A stretch of DNA of 64,000 nt. Source: Prorocentrum cordatum. Its lineage: Eukaryota; Sar; Dinophyceae; Prorocentrales; Prorocentraceae. Where the stretch lies: NCBI GenBank assembly GCA_963575745.1, contig CAUYUJ010019254.1, positions 1 to 64,000 on the forward strand, written 5' to 3'. Both the position numbers and the translations under genes were made by a program. The notes below the pieces were generated by a model that worked only from the letters and a program-made list of their open reading frames with translations, had not been told where the DNA came from and did no database searches. This document shows, one piece after another, positions 32,350-43,616 of this stretch (the first letter of the stretch is position 1; the number at the start of each line of letters is the position of its first letter).

Positions 32350-33460
32350 TGTTCCCGCGCGCACCTGGACTCTCCTCCACCCACTTCCGCACTAAGTATG
32401 GACTGGGTGGGTGGGCCACATCTAGACCTGGTTTCAGTCTATTGAAACTCTGGGTTGCCTCGTGCATGTTATGGACTTGCACCGACCGACGTCCGACGCT
32501 TGCTGCTGTGCCACGAACAGCGAACAGCGTTGGGGCGTCCACTGGCGTACATGATGAACCCGTCAATCGAGAGGTCGGCTATCCCATTCCACCAACACCG
32601 AAACACATAATCCCTCTGCTGTTACGCACAAGGCCAAAACACGCATGCACTCGACTTGGACCGAACAAGGCTCAGAAGCCATCACTGAACAGTTGCTGGA
32701 CATTAATCAGCTGTCAACCCAGACCGCGGCTTCATGCCGATTCTCGCATGGCTGACCTAACGAATGCGCAATGACGCTGGCAAACCAAAAAGGAACGTTC
32801 ATCAACAGCCGTGGGGGCCTCCCACTTCCGCGGAGCTACAACTGAAAACCTAAAGACTGCGAGCCGCCCCACGAGAGTGGGCGAGTGGGGCAGAAACTTT
32901 GCACCACGAGCAAGCGTGCAATTCACGTAAGATACAAAGAGACGCCCCACGTGAAGAAACACTAGCTAGATAATGCGCTTGGAAAAAATTCGATCAACCG
33001 ATGCGAAAGGAACCCCCGCAGAGCCAATAGCGCATGGGGGTCAACCGGGATGGAAGTAACCATCGGAATCAAAAACAACACGACACGCATATACCAAACA
33101 GTCGTTCACCGCCCATCCACGCGGCAAGGTGGGTCGACTCACCCCAAGATCTTTCAAGCAGTCACAGCCCTCGCAGCGCGCGCAAACAAAAACCCTCGAC
33201 GCATCACCTGCAAGGCCCCCGCTACGCGGGGCTACAACTGAAATCTCAAAGACTGCGAGCCTGCGAGCCCCCATAGAGAGGCCAATGGCCCCATGCTGAC
33301 GTGCACATGCCCTAGCACTGCGAGTGCCAGGGCGGGGTGGGGTGGGGGTGGTGGGGCGACCGCGACTCGGCTGAGTCGCGGAAGCGGGGGGGTGGGGTGG
33401 GGGTGGTGGAAGCGAAACCGCGCCCCCTCGCAAATGACCGAGGGCCGTGGCCAACCGTCT
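32350..33460. other. No gene recognised; one short dispersed repeat pair
   Basis: GAGCTACAACTGAAAACC then AAAGACTGCGAGC (about 32833-32865) recurs as GGGCTACAACTGAAATCTC with AAAGACTGCGAGC (about 33229-33262). The 33300-33420 stretch is GGGGTGG-rich. No coding sequence is supported on either strand until the minus-strand gene that ends near 33460. Confidence 0.4.
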
Positions 33461-33461
33461 T

Positions 33462-34345
33462 TCAAAATCTGCGCCGGCAGCAGGCGAAACACGAATGGCC
33501 GCCGACGTCGCCGCCCACTGGGGGGCTGCCAACAAAACTCACCGCCGAGTATCTGTCTAGGACGTAGTTCGGTACGTCGGCTTTCGAGAACATGTGTTTT
33601 CGTAGACCGCTGTAGCTCCGATGATCTGCCCCACAGCCCACGCCGTCGCGCATGCCCCAGATCGCCATCATTAGCCGCGCGACGAGCGGCAAGAGCGCGG
33701 CGGATCCCATGGGATGGCCCCATGGAATGCAGACCGAATGCGCAGTGCACCCTGCGCCACTGGAGCCTGCACGCATCCGCGGTGATCGGGAAGAGCTGCT
33801 CCTCAGCGGTCAGGCCCTTCATCGTCTCCTCGAGGATAACCTTGGCCAGATCATGCTCGGCGTGGGTTCCCTGACCCGAGCCCGTCGTCACCTTCTCGCC
33901 TCGAGTTTCGCAGCCCAGTGACAGCGCCATGTTGCCCGCGCTATCCGTCGACGCATCTCCTCTGCGTAGCGCCGACCAGTCTCGTTCCCAAGCAGTCCGT
34001 CGAATTGCACTGTCGACGCGCCTGCTTCGCGCGCCGCCCCCGTACGGCGCAACTCCTGCATCATGATGCCCATGGCCCGCCATGGAATTGGTTGCCCCCC
34101 CCCACCCCGCCCGCTGCCTCTGAGGCCTTCGAAGCGCCGCCGGACAACGGCGGGAAATTGCGGTGATCCTCGAATATGTGCATGAATCCATTGACCAGGT
34201 AGTTGCCCCCCGAGAACCCCAACCCTCTCGCGTAAGACAGGTCCGACGGGCAAGACGCCAGCTCGCGATCTGGTTCATGCGTCGCGTTGACCGACAGCCC
34301 GACTGTCTTGATGTCCACCAAGAACTCTCTGACCGCGCGCTAGAT
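33462..34345 (-). CDS. Unknown gene, 3'-terminal segment in several frames
   Basis: Minus-strand peptides follow one another in order but in different frames: VDIKTVGLSVNATHEPDREL and SYARGLGFSGGNYLVNGFMH (34345-34120); MGIMMQELRRTGAAREAGAS and GLLGNETGRRYAEEMRRR (34090-33950); GNMALSLGCETRGEKVTTG, HAEHDLAKVILEETMKGL and CRLQWRRVHCAFGLHSMGPS (33950-33700); and ARLMMAIWGMRDGVGCGADH with YSGLRKHMFSKADVPNYVLD (33690-33520). The frame must change in three places, one beside a run of nine G's at about 34095-34103, so either short introns or indels (possibly assembly errors in homopolymers) separate them. I do not recognise the family. Confidence 0.45.
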
Positions 34346-34470
34346 GCCTTGGCTAATCGCGTCACCCACAGCGTGAAATGCTCAGGCGATTGTCGTGGAC
34401 CAACGACGCCCCTTTCTGATTATCCTGGGCGGGGGCCCTCTTCCAGATGAGGGGGTTGGCGGGGGTCGAC

Positions 34471-35082
34471 CTAGCCCGGCAGCAAGGCGTCGCCCCTCGC
34501 CCACCAATGCGGCTGAGGAAGAATATTGTCGCCACTCAGTCGGACGCGCGCGCGCCCGCCTGGAAGTAGTTGGGACCAGACCAAAACCTCAACGTCGCCG
34601 ACCATGACGTCGCAGAGGCCCGCCTCCGACAGGCCAGCTAGGGCCAGGCCGTCGGCGCTGAAGAAGGCATTCATGTTCCTCGGTGCGCACCTCAACTTGC
34701 GACCCCCCCGGGTCTCCTCCGGCGCCCCCCAGGGCGGGCCCCGATTTAGGCCGCGGGCGATGTTGCTCTCTGACGCCGCCGGAGCGGGGCCAGCCGCATC
34801 CGACGCGCTGGGGTAACAGCGGCGGCCTGTCGCGCTAGACGCAGCAACCCCGCCGCCCACGACCCGCCCTTGACCGGCGCCCCCACCGACGCCAGAGGGT
34901 TCGCTGAAAACCCCAAACCTCCGTCTCCACATCTCGATTGGCCTCGAGGCTTGTCTGATAAGACCCGCGATGGTCCGCAGCTCGAAGACGTCGTGGCGCC
35001 CTCCTCCTCCCGCATCCCGAATGCCGCGGCGGCCGCCGACCCTCGGCCGCCTGGGCGCCGCCTGCCGCCGAAGCCTGGCCAC
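34471..35082 (-). CDS. Unknown gene, middle segment
   Basis: A minus-strand frame of about 200 codons. The protein-like parts are VFELRTIAGLIRQASRPIEM (about 34930-34990) and RKLRCAPRNMNAFFSADGLA followed by EAGLCDVMVGDVEVLVWSQLL (about 34560-34710). The Gly/Ala-rich stretch between them is likely intronic. Same strand and order as the neighbouring segments. No domain is recognised. Confidence 0.35.
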   Translation of the reverse strand: MARLRRQAAPRRPRVGGRRGIRDAGGGGRHDVFELRTIAGLIRQASRPIEMWRRRFGVFSEPSGVGGGAGQGRVVGGGVAASSATGRRCYPSASDAAGPAPAASESNIARGLNRGPPWGAPEETRGGRKLRCAPRNMNAFFSADGLALAGLSEAGLCDVMVGDVEVLVWSQLLPGGRARVRLSGDNILPQPHWWARGDALLPG

Positions 35083-35339
35083 GTGCCTTCACCGCGCGCG
35101 GCCGCCAACGTTCCAGACGAGTTTCGGCGCCGGCTGTCGCGAGCCCCCCACTCTGGCTCGATGCCCCTGCGCCCCGCCCCCCAGGGCGCAGTCGGGCCCG
35201 GGCCAGGAGAACATCCTCCATGAGAGCCCCTGTCGGCCAAAACAGGCAGAACACCCAGGGCCCCCCCTCAGAAAATGCGCAAGAACATCAAACGAACGCG
35301 AAGAACACCAGTGTATTTCCCCCGAGCCGACCTTGATCT

Positions 35340-35664
35340 TATATCTCGGTCCTACTGCAGTCAGGCAGCGGCGGTCGCGCCCGAAAGATGCCCGCGGCGC
35401 TCGCAAACCTTTCGCCCGCCCTCCTTTGCCACGGGAGAGCCCGCAGAAAACCTCCTCGTTGGTGGCCCTGGCGAAGCAGCCCGCCTCGTCCTCGGCCCCG
35501 AGGCCAAGCGCCCCCTCGCGCACCCTCTTTTCGCCCTGGGGCCCCTCGGAGCAAACGCTCAAAAGGACGGCCGCGAACGCCCAGCCCAAGTTGGCGCTCA
35601 GTTTCGCGACCTCCAGGCGCAGCGACTGCGATGCAATCGACCTCGAAAGAATCGCGTGGACCAT
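35340..35664 (-). CDS. Unknown gene, exon-like segment
   Basis: The sequence CTCTTTCACAG just upstream (about 35686-35696, minus strand) is a plausible splice acceptor. The segment after it encodes VHAILSRSIASQSLRLEVAK and AKLSANLGWAFAAVLLSVC, then GCFARATNEEVFCGLSRGKG. The hydrophobic stretch is short and amphipathic; a membrane role is not established. Family not recognised. Confidence 0.35.
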
Positions 35665-35799
35665 CCACCACCATCTCCGACGCCGCCTGTGAAAGAGCCT
35701 CTCCGGGCCCCTCGCTTCGCAGGCGTCGCACTCCCCCCCCTTCCTGAGTTCGCCCGTCTCGCGCCGAGAGGCAGCGGCAGCTAGGGAAAATGGGGGCTG

Positions 35800-36166
35800 C
35801 GCGAGCGACGCCCGACGCCGACTCCAGGGCCCCTGGCCGCCTTAAGGACAGCGCAGCCTCCCCGTCGTCCTCCTCGCCCTCCTTCACGACCTCCTCCTCG
35901 ATCTCCTCGAAGACCTCGCTGGCCCTCGCCGACAAGGTCTGGAGACCTCCCTTCGGCATTTCCCCCCTGCGCTCCTCGCTCGTTGCAAAGGCCCGCGCCT
36001 CGACGCGCCCGTGCTCGGAAGCACCCGCCACGTAAGCCATCGGGAACCACTCCGTCTCCTGGCCCGACCGGTAGTAAGCCGACGCACCCGCCAGGCATGC
36101 GAGCTCGGACAACGCCACCCGGGCCAGCTGCCGCGCCGCGTCTTTGCTGCCCACGCGGGTCTGCAA
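35800..36166 (-). CDS. Unknown gene, exon-like segment with acidic helix
   Basis: Begins after a plausible acceptor (ACCTTGCAG) and encodes RVGSKDAARQLARVALSELA, SAYYRSGQETEWFPMAYVAG and SARASEVFEEIEEEVVKEGE. The acidic, regularly spaced end predicts a helix. The frame continues beyond about 35830 with lower-complexity sequence that is probably intron. Confidence 0.4.
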
Positions 36167-36394
36167 GGTGCGTCGCCCCTAGAATCGCACAAACCATGCT
36201 GGCATATCATGAGGGCCCAAGTCCAGAAACGGGCGCCAATCTCGCAAGTGTCGAAGCAGCACGGCACATGCTACTTGCGTCGCCATAGCGATCTCTCTCT
36301 CAGACGCTGCTTGCGCGCGACCATTTTGCACGGCCTTGCCGCAATCATTATGGGCAGCCCTAGACACCGTGAGCGCGAGTGCCATGTCACGCCA

Positions 36395-36765
36395 GAGCCT
36401 TCTTCGCCACTTCTTCATCGACCGGCGCCTCCTCTGAGCCCTGGTCGCGCAACCTGGGCCCGGTGACCGGTGTCGTCGTCGATGCACGACGGCAGCAGCA
36501 AGTCGCGGTTCCCGAAGCTCGGCGCCCATGCCGTTGGCCAGCTGCGCCGACTGGAAGCGCGGGGCCCCCCTGCAACGAGTCGGCCAAGCACGCGCGCGCG
36601 AGGAGCGCCGCCCGCGAATGCCTTTTGACGAGCCCGATGGCGCCCAGCCAAATGTCGTCGCCCCGCGGCTCTGGGGCGCTCGCACCTCCCTCCGCCGCGC
36701 AGGCCCGCAGCTCCCGAGGCGCCAGCGCCTCCGAGCCTCTGTGCTCAGCCAAATCCTCTGGTCAT
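36395..36765 (-). CDS. Unknown gene, exon-like segment
   Basis: After a plausible acceptor (GCAATGACCAG, minus strand, about 36757-36767) the frame encodes LAEHRGSEALAPRELRACAA and DDIWLGAIGLVKRHSRAALL, ending with SEEAPVDEEVAKKALA. The following bases GCGTGACATGG could hold the next donor. An alternative frame through 36179-36400 (ALTVSRAAHNDCGKAVQNGR) is also open, so exon borders here are uncertain. Confidence 0.35.
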
Positions 36766-36914
36766 TGCAGGAGGCAAAACCAGTCGGGGATGTCGCCGGC
36801 GAGCGTCTGCAGCTACATGTCGCCCAGCACCTCGCGGGGCAAGTCCAACGACGCCAACGCGCCCGGGCCCGTTCGCGGGGGCCGTCGGAACCGAAGATTG
36901 AAACGTCGGCGATC

Positions 36915-37110
36915 TCAGACCAGCCGCAACTTTCCTACCTCGACCGCGGACCCCTCCACCATCGACATGGCCGCCGTGAAGATGCCTGTCTCCTCCGTGA
37001 CCTTCACGGCACAGACAAGCATGACAATTTCCCACATCGCGAGCCCCAGCTCCCGTCGGTTCGAAGCTGTCTCCCGGCGAACAAGTGCCGAGGGCCGAGC
37101 CCGTCGACCG
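36915..37110 (-). CDS. Unknown gene, most 5' exon-like segment seen
   Basis: The minus strand encodes RRELGLAMWEIVMLVCAVKV then TEETGIFTAAMSMVEGSAVE. GAGGTAGGAAAG at the end of this peptide contains a canonical GT donor, with a candidate AG acceptor about 185 bases on (see 36395-36765). The start codon is not identified. Upstream lies the CCAAGAGG satellite, so the real 5' end may be lost. Confidence 0.4.
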
Positions 37111-37199
37111 AATTCGCCGGCCCAACGGGCCAGAGGCGTGCTAAGATCTCCAGTAACTGGTAAACAATATTTCTGGTTCGCGCGCGCGGGGCGGCCCCT

Positions 37200-38560
37200 G
37201 GGGGTCCCTGGATCAAAAGTACCCCGAGAGGAGCCCGGGACACGCCTGGGACACGCCCGGGACACTCCCCCAGATCCTCCAGGATCGCCCCAAGAGGGCC
37301 CCAAGAGGCCCCCAACACAATCCAAGAGAGGTCCGAGACGCCCGAATATCGCTCCACGGCGCCCAAGATGGCCTCCAGAAGGCCCAAGAGGTCTCCAAGA
37401 TGACTCAACAAGCCTCCAAGATGCCCCAAGAGGCCTCCAGGAGCACTCCCAAGAGGGCCCCAAGAGGCAACAATCAATGCTTTTTCTTAGGTTTTGGACA
37501 GATTTGGGCGTTTCAACCTTTTCGGTTCCCCGACGCCCCTGAACGGCTCAAGAGGCCTCCAAGATCGCCCCAAGAGGGCCTAAGAGGCCCTCAAAAGGGC
37601 CCCAAGACGGCCCAAGACGGCTCAGAACGCCGCCAACACGGTCCAAGAGAGGTCCGAGACGCCCGAAGATCGCTCCACGACGCCCAAGATGGCCTCCGGA
37701 CGGCCCAAGACGTCTCCAAGATGGCCCAACAAGCCTCCAAGATGCCCCAAGAGGCCTCCAGGAGCACTCCCAAGAGGGCCCCAAGAGGCAAAAAACTGTG
37801 TTTTTCCTTTGGTGTTGGATTGATTTGGGCGTTTCAACCTTTTCGGTTCCCCGACGCCCCTAAACGGCTCAAGAGGCCTCCAAGATCGCCCCAAGAGGGC
37901 CCAAGAGGCCCCCAAGAGGGCCCCAAGACGGCCCAAGACGGCTCCAAGACGGCCCCAGAGGCCTCCAGGACGGCCCAAGAGGGCCCCAAGAACGCCCCCA
38001 ACACGGTCCAAGAGAGGTCCGAGACGCCCGAATATCGCTCCACGACGCCGAAGATGGCCTCCAGACGGCCCAAGACGTCTCCAAGATGACCCAAGAAGCC
38101 TCCAAGATCCCCAGGAGGTCTCCAAGTGCATTCCCCAGAGGGCCCCAAGAGGCAAACAAACAATGCTTTTCCATAGGTTTTGGACAGATTTGGGCGTTTC
38201 AACCTTTTCGGTTCCCCGACGCCCCTAAACAGCTCAAGAGGCCTCCAAGATCGCCCCAAGAGGGCCCAAGAGGCCCCCAAGAGGGCTCCAAGATGGCCCA
38301 AGACGGCTCCAAGACGGCCCAAGAGGCCTTCAAGAGGGCCCCAAGAGCGCTTCAAGAACGCCCCAAGAGGGGGCTCACGAAACAGAATTTTGAGCTCTCG
38401 GCCCTTAGAGGCCCCCGGGAGGCCCCAAGAGCCCCCCAAGAGGCCCAAGGGGGCCCCAAGACGCCGCCAAGGAGCACCAAGAGACCCCCATGAGGCCCCC
38501 AAGAGGCCCCTAGGAGGCCCCAAAGAGGCCCCCAAGAGGCTTCAAAGAGGCCCCATAGAG
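37200..38560. repeat. CCAAGAGG satellite, three-plus units of 320-365 bp
   Basis: Units are marked by TTTTGGACAGATTTGGGCG at about 37493 and 38176, with the variant GTTGGATTGATTTGGGCG at about 37813, each followed by TTTCAACCTTTTCGGTTCCC and a train of CCAAGAGGC/CCAAGACGG 9-mers. Intermediate landmarks such as GGTCCAAGAGAGGTCCGAGA recur. The head differs from that of the 11455-12475 family but shares TAGGTTTTGGA. Confidence 0.85.
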
Positions 38561-38789
38561 CGCTCGAGGGCTGGCGGAATGAGCGAAGCGATTAAATAAG
38601 GTATTGGAGTCCCCGTGATGATGTCACCGTCCGGACCCAAATCGCTCCCAACCTCCGAACTATCCACGTGGGATTTGTAGAAGCGCCACGAGAGGAAACC
38701 GATCCCGCGCACCGTCCCGAAGGTCATGATCATGCCCTCGAGCTTGTCTCGTGCACCTCTTGGAGCGACTCGTGCCAGGACTGAGCCTG

Positions 38790-39520
38790 CTAGGCCATGT
38801 CATCGGCCGCCTCGACTATCTCGTACTTCGTCGTGAACATGGCGCCGATCCGCAGCACCTCCCAAAACCTCCAGCCGACAAGCGTTCCTGCCACGAGCGT
38901 CCAGCCAGCACGACTGAACCAGAAGTAGTTGGCCAGGTTCACGGCCCCTCCGAAGACACACCATACAACGTTATCCTCCTTGGATGTTTTCCTCTGCTTC
39001 GGCGGGGCCTTCTTGGAAGGACGTGGCTTGACCATTGCACATGCGTCGTGCATCTTCTTTCGTGCGATCAGGTTCTCGGACAGCCCGAACCTGACATCCT
39101 TGGGTGCTCAGTCCAAAGGTCCTGGTTGGTCGGCTTGGTAAACGCCTCCGCTTTATCTCTGCCGCATGTCGCCCAGACCGTGGAAGATGCACTACCCACC
39201 TTTGTCAACAGCAGCGTGCACACCCCCGACGTCGCATCCGTTTTGTAGTAGATCCTGTTCCACCTGGCCCACGGAGCCATCACGCCCTCACGTGTGCCAC
39301 GAACGGTCACGTCGTCGGCGGCGGGATCGTCGAACGATTCCGAGACCTCGTCGTCGTCGCTCGCCTCCACAGCCATGAAGAAAGCCTGGCCTTCCTCGCA
39401 CAGATCGCCCGCCCGCCAACCAATCAGGCCAGCTGGGAAGTACAGATGGAGCCGCGGCGTGGCCCCTGAGAGAAGCGGCCCTCCACCAAGCGGTGCTGGG
39501 CTCGGAAAGGCACAAGTAGC
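38790..39520 (-). pseudogene. Unknown gene remnant, frameshifted, with hydrophobic C-terminus
   Basis: Minus-strand frame from about 39520 encodes LYFPAGLIGWRAGDLCEEGQ, FFMAVEASDDDEVSESFDD and MAPWARWNRIYYKTDATSGV, up to TKPTNQDLWTEHP. A frame change near 39110 leads into DVRFGLSENLIARKKMHDAC and a C-terminal part with WCVFGGAVNLANYFWFSRAG and LVAGTLVGWRFWEVLRIGAM, two hydrophobic stretches that could be membrane segments, ending at a stop near 38790. The frameshift may be a real lesion, an intron border or an assembly error. Family not recognised. Confidence 0.4.
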
Positions 39521-40825
39521 TTGCTGAAATACGAACCCTCGAACCGACACTTTACACCAACAACAACCGTGCAAGGCACGTAGGGTACGAAGGGGCCGCC
39601 CAAGGGGGAGGGCACTAGCTCGATAAGAGGGCGTTTGGAAAACATATAGCCGGGCGCTGATGGCACTGCTGGCTCCATGAAACAAGGAGGGATGATTCTG
39701 CTCCACTGCAATTAATCAAACTCCTCGCCCGAGGAACCAGACATAGGGAACGAAGCCACTCTCTATCCCCAGCTGTACCTAAAATTACGCATGAGAGCCC
39801 CAATGAAAACCAAACCCTTTACGAAACAACAGTGGTCCTTACCTCAAATCTCCAGCTGTATATGATATGCAGCGCCTGCATGACACGGCGTTGCCTCATA
39901 CTGGGGCAATGCGCAATTAGTAATGGTTCTACCCGTCGATCGATGTAAGGGATGTCGATGCCAACGGGTCGACAACACATCGGCCGAAGTATCCAGTCAC
40001 GCGGCAACCAAACGCCAACTACTACAACCGCAACCGTCTTCAACGGCCAACGATACAGTACTGCACTAGTAGTGGAAACAGGTCCTGGGACCAGGGGATT
40101 TCCTCAGGACCAGCTTTCAACCCTGAGAAAGGGAAGAACAAACACCCCTTCCAAAACATCCGACATGATTTTTGTCGGGTGGCTTGCCCCCAGAGCTCCA
40201 CTCCAGGGCTGGCTCTTCATCCCGACTCGTTATTTGACGGCCCCAGGGCCAAGGCATGGCCCAGGGGAAACCGAACACGTCGAAGAACTTCAAAAAGGGC
40301 GCCATTTTTGGGGTCGCCGCCCACAATCGCTGGTTCCACCTGTTTGCAGGGCAGACACGGACTCTGAGAGAAACGAGTCTTGGGCCCCAAAACTTTTCCG
40401 AGTCCGATTGCTTTCTGATGCTGGTGTTCATCCTGAGTCGTTTCAACGGTCCGGGGGCTCCAGGAGGCCGGAAGCAGTAAAAAGCCTGACACCACACTTC
40501 CCTCCGAACCCATGGCGTTTTGGCGCTCCCGGTCCTCCTCCTCCTCCTCCTCCTCCTCCTCCTCCTCCTCCTCCTCTTCTCCTCCCTCCTTCTCCTGCAG
40601 TGCGAGCAAATATTAAGGCATGCGCACATCTCCTCTTTCTGCCTTCTTGGCCGTGTGCGTGGACTCATGCGGGCGGCGGGGCTTCTCAGGAGCCCTCGCG
40701 CCTTCTCGGAAGGCTGGAGGCCTTCCGAGCTCTTTCAGAGGCGGCCCGCTGCCCCATTCCCCACCCCCGGGCGCGCCGCCGAGTTGCCATCCTCGTCGCC
40801 GTCATTCTCTTCATGGTGTCGGCTA
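39521..40825. other. No recognisable gene; TCC run
   Basis: Anonymous sequence with one TCC run (40533-40578). Frames on both strands conflict and none shows a known motif. Confidence 0.4.
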
Positions 40826-40991
40826 CACCCTGCGAAATGCTTAAGAAATCATGGGTTAAGAAATTCAGAGTCTCAGAACTTGAATAAAAAACCCAACATT
40901 TCTATGAAAATCTTAGGATTTGCATTGAAACATTAAGAATAATGGAGACTCTGGCCGAAAACTTAGGTTTTCTTCAGCATCGCCTAAGGTG
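40826..40991. mobile_element. MITE family A, copy 2
   Basis: 166 bp, starting CACCCTGCGAAATGCTTAAG and ending CATCGCCTAAGGTG, flanked by TA at 40824-40825 and 40992-40993. It matches copy 1 (24263-24416) along its whole length except for a roughly 12-bp insertion (GAACTTGAATAA region) and scattered substitutions. The common borders of two unlinked copies define the element exactly. Confidence 0.85.
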
Positions 40992-41159
40992 TACACGCAG
41001 GAGCGACCCTGGGCAAGAGTGACCACCTGTGCGCGGCCTCGTTGGTTCTGCGGGGGGGCCGAACACACGCGCGCAAGACGCTGGCACCGCGTCGCGCTCG
41101 GCGATCGGGGGACCCCAATGGACCCGCACCAAAGAGCTGCCATCTTCGTCGTCGTGGAG

Positions 41160-41500
41160 AAGGAGGAGGAGGAGGAGGAGGAGGAGGAGGAGGAGGAGGA
41201 ATAGGAGGAGGAGGATAAGTGTAAACCAAGGAGTCATCAACGATGTTGGAATTAACCCTCCCTCCAAGCTCCCTCTTCACATGCCCCTACAACGGCTCAT
41301 TTCCATTGAGGGAGCTGGCTCGTTGGAAGACACACTGAAGCATACCAAAATATTGTTTCCAAGATCTCAACGCAACGGATCAACCTGACTGCTGCGTCTT
41401 GACGCTCTGGAACCGTGCCAAAACGCCATTTTGGGGACTTGAACAATGGAATCAACATAACTGCTGCACCCGCAAATCCGGAATCCGTCCCAAACACCGT
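41160..41500. repeat. GGA run plus dispersed repeat 'ATCAACGATGTTG', copy 2
   Basis: A GGA run (41160-41213) is followed by TCATCAACGATGTTGGAATT, CCCTCCCTCCAAG and GGATCAACCTGACTGCTG, parallel to 27780-28115. It leads into the VFKM-family array at 41540. Confidence 0.7.
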
Positions 41501-41539
41501 TTCTGGTACGCTGACCATGGAAATCTGTGAAACTCTTCC

Positions 41540-42058
41540 AACTGTTACAAACGAATGTACGCGGCGCTAAAACGAGAGCCACATTTTGAAAAGGAGCCGC
41601 CCTCGCTCCGTGAAACTTTTGCAAATGTTTAAAAGGAATGTGCGCGGCGCTACGGCGAGAGCCACATGTCCCGCCCTCGCTCCGTGAAACTTTTGCAAAT
41701 GTTTAAAAGGAATGTACGCGGCGCTACGGCGAGAGCCACATTTTGAAAACGACCCGCCCTCAATCCGTGAAGCTCTTGCAAGAGTTTAAAACGAATGTAC
41801 GCGGCGCTACGGCGAGAGCCACATTTTGAAAACGACCCGCCCTCAATCCGTGAAACTCTTGTAGATTTAAAACGAATGTGCGCGGCGCTACGGCGAGAGC
41901 CACATTTTGAAAACCACCCGCCCTCCATCTGTGAAACTGTTGCCACTTTTTAAGCTTCAGGGTCATAAATGATGAGGAAGTCTCAGGCGAAACGCCCGGC
42001 CCTCCCCAACAAATGGCCTCGGGGTGCGACAGGGGACAATTAGTTGTAAGGAACAAGA
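41540..42058 (-). repeat. ~80-bp VFKM-family array plus shared tail
   Basis: About five units with GGCGAGAGCCACATTTTGAA and CGCGGCGCTACGGCGAGAGC. The spacing is irregular where one unit is truncated (41640-41690). The tail (TTCAGGGTCATAAATGATG… CTCGGGGTGCGACAGGGGAC) matches 29380-29470. A GGA repeat follows both tails. Confidence 0.8.
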
Positions 42059-42060
42059 GA

Positions 42061-42175
42061 ATGGAGGAGGAGGAGGAGGAGGAGGAGGAGGAGGAGGAGG
42101 AGGAGGAGGAGGAGGAGGGTCGAGGAGGAGGGTCGAGGAGGAGGGTCGAGGAGGAGGAGGAGGAGGAAAAGAGGG
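42061..42175. repeat. GGA repeat
   Basis: GGA run with three GGTCGA interruptions. Confidence 0.9.
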
Positions 42176-42759
42176 AGGCGACATTCTCTTCGTCGTGGCC
42201 CTGCCACCCGGCCCGGCCGGCGCGGGCGGGGAAGCGGGGGCGGCAGCTCCCGCGCGAGTGCCGCCGCCCAGGCACCTTCGGGGGCGCGCGCCCGCGTCTG
42301 CCCCCCCAGGCTTGCGATCCGCTCGGACGTCGACTCCTCGTGCGCTTTTCGGTCTCGGGCGTGCCTTCTTTGGCCAGAGGATCCAGCATGCCCCTCGAGG
42401 GCCTTCGCCGAGACAAGACATGCACTCGTCCGAGCGATGCCAAGCAGTACGACGACGTTCCCCAAGTTTCTTGGGGGGGGCATTTCCTGGGGTGGGGGGG
42501 GGGGCTCTCGTCGCACAGGCTGCACAGTCGCACAGCAGGCAGTGCGTGGTGCGTGGACTAGGCAGGGTGGCGTTGCCGGGAAGCCCCCAGGGCAGGCCCC
42601 CGCTTCGGCCCAAGGATTCTGCCCTGCCTTTAAGAGCCGCCCATGATGGACGCTCGCGCCCACCATGCTTCAGGGGTGGTGGCACAACAGGGAGCAGGGC
42701 CAGGAACGGGGTGAACACGCCCCACGGAAGGGGGGGACCCTGATAGTATGCGGGGGAAG
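42176..42759. other. No recognisable gene
   Basis: GC-rich sequence. Long frames on both strands merely extend the flanking triplet frames, and no motif is recognised. Confidence 0.4.
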
Positions 42760-43130
42760 GAGGAAGGATGATGACGATGACGATGACGATGACGACGGCG
42801 ATGGCGATGACGATGACGTCATCGCCATCGAGGAGAAGGAGGAGGGGGAGGAGGAGGGGGAGGAGGAGGGAGGAGGAGGAGAGGAGGAGGGAGAGGAGGG
42901 GGGGAGGAAGGAGGGGGGAGGAGGAGGAGAGAGGAGGAGGAGGAGGAGGAGGAGGAGGAGGAGGAGAGGAGGAGGAGGAGGAGGAGGAGGAGGGAGGAGG
43001 AGGAGGAGGAGGAGGAGAGGAGAGGAGGGAGAGAGAGGAGGAGGAGGGAGGAGGAGGAGAGGAGGAGGAGGAGGAGGAGGAGGAGGAGGAGAGGGAGGAG
43101 GGAGGAGGAGGAGAGGAGGAGGAGGGGGAA
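42760..43130. repeat. GAT then GGA repeats
   Basis: GATGAC/GATGAT units (42760-42830) followed by GGA with GGGA and GAGA slips to 43130. Confidence 0.95.
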
Positions 43131-43616
43131 GCCGAAGAAGGAGGAGGCGGAGGACTCGTCCTCGCCGTCGCCGTCCTGGCCCGCTCCGTGCCCACCCCGC
43201 GCCCGCCAGCGGGCCTTGAGGAGCCCCGTCGGCATGCCCTCCGGCGTAGGCAGGTTCTCCTCGCTGGCGCTGACGCCTGGCCGCGGCGGCGGGCTCTTTG
43301 TGGTTGTCACGCCCGCGCGCGGCGGTCGCCGCCGCCGTCGGAGTCTGATCGGAGTCTGATCGGGGGACTCGGAAATCCCCGACGAGGTCGTCAAAAAAAT
43401 GACGAGGCCGAGCCTGCATTTTGACGAGGCCTCCCGCTGCAGACATCCCACGGAACTCCTCCTCGTCAAAATCCGAGGCGCGGTCGTCAAAAAACGATGG
43501 CGAACCCGAGTCCTGGCAAACCCGGGTCTTACGCTCCCCCGATCTTTGTGGTTGTCACGCCAGCGCGCGGCGGTCGCCGCCGCCGTCGGAGGCTGAGGAC
43601 GGGGCACATCAAATGT
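43131..43616. other. Anonymous sequence with a 50-bp direct duplication
   Basis: TCTTTGTGGTTGTCACGCC and GCGCGGCGGTCGCCGCCGCC occur together at about 43297-43345 and again at 43544-43592, about 247 bp apart. The interval contains GACGAGGTCGTCAAAAAA and a related GGTCGTCAAAAAACG. No gene is supported. Confidence 0.5.

Noticed and set aside
41420-41445. GCCATTTTGGGGACTTGAA, part of a spliced-leader match
   Set aside because: Only the first ten bases agree and they belong to the ATCAACGATGTTG dispersed repeat.
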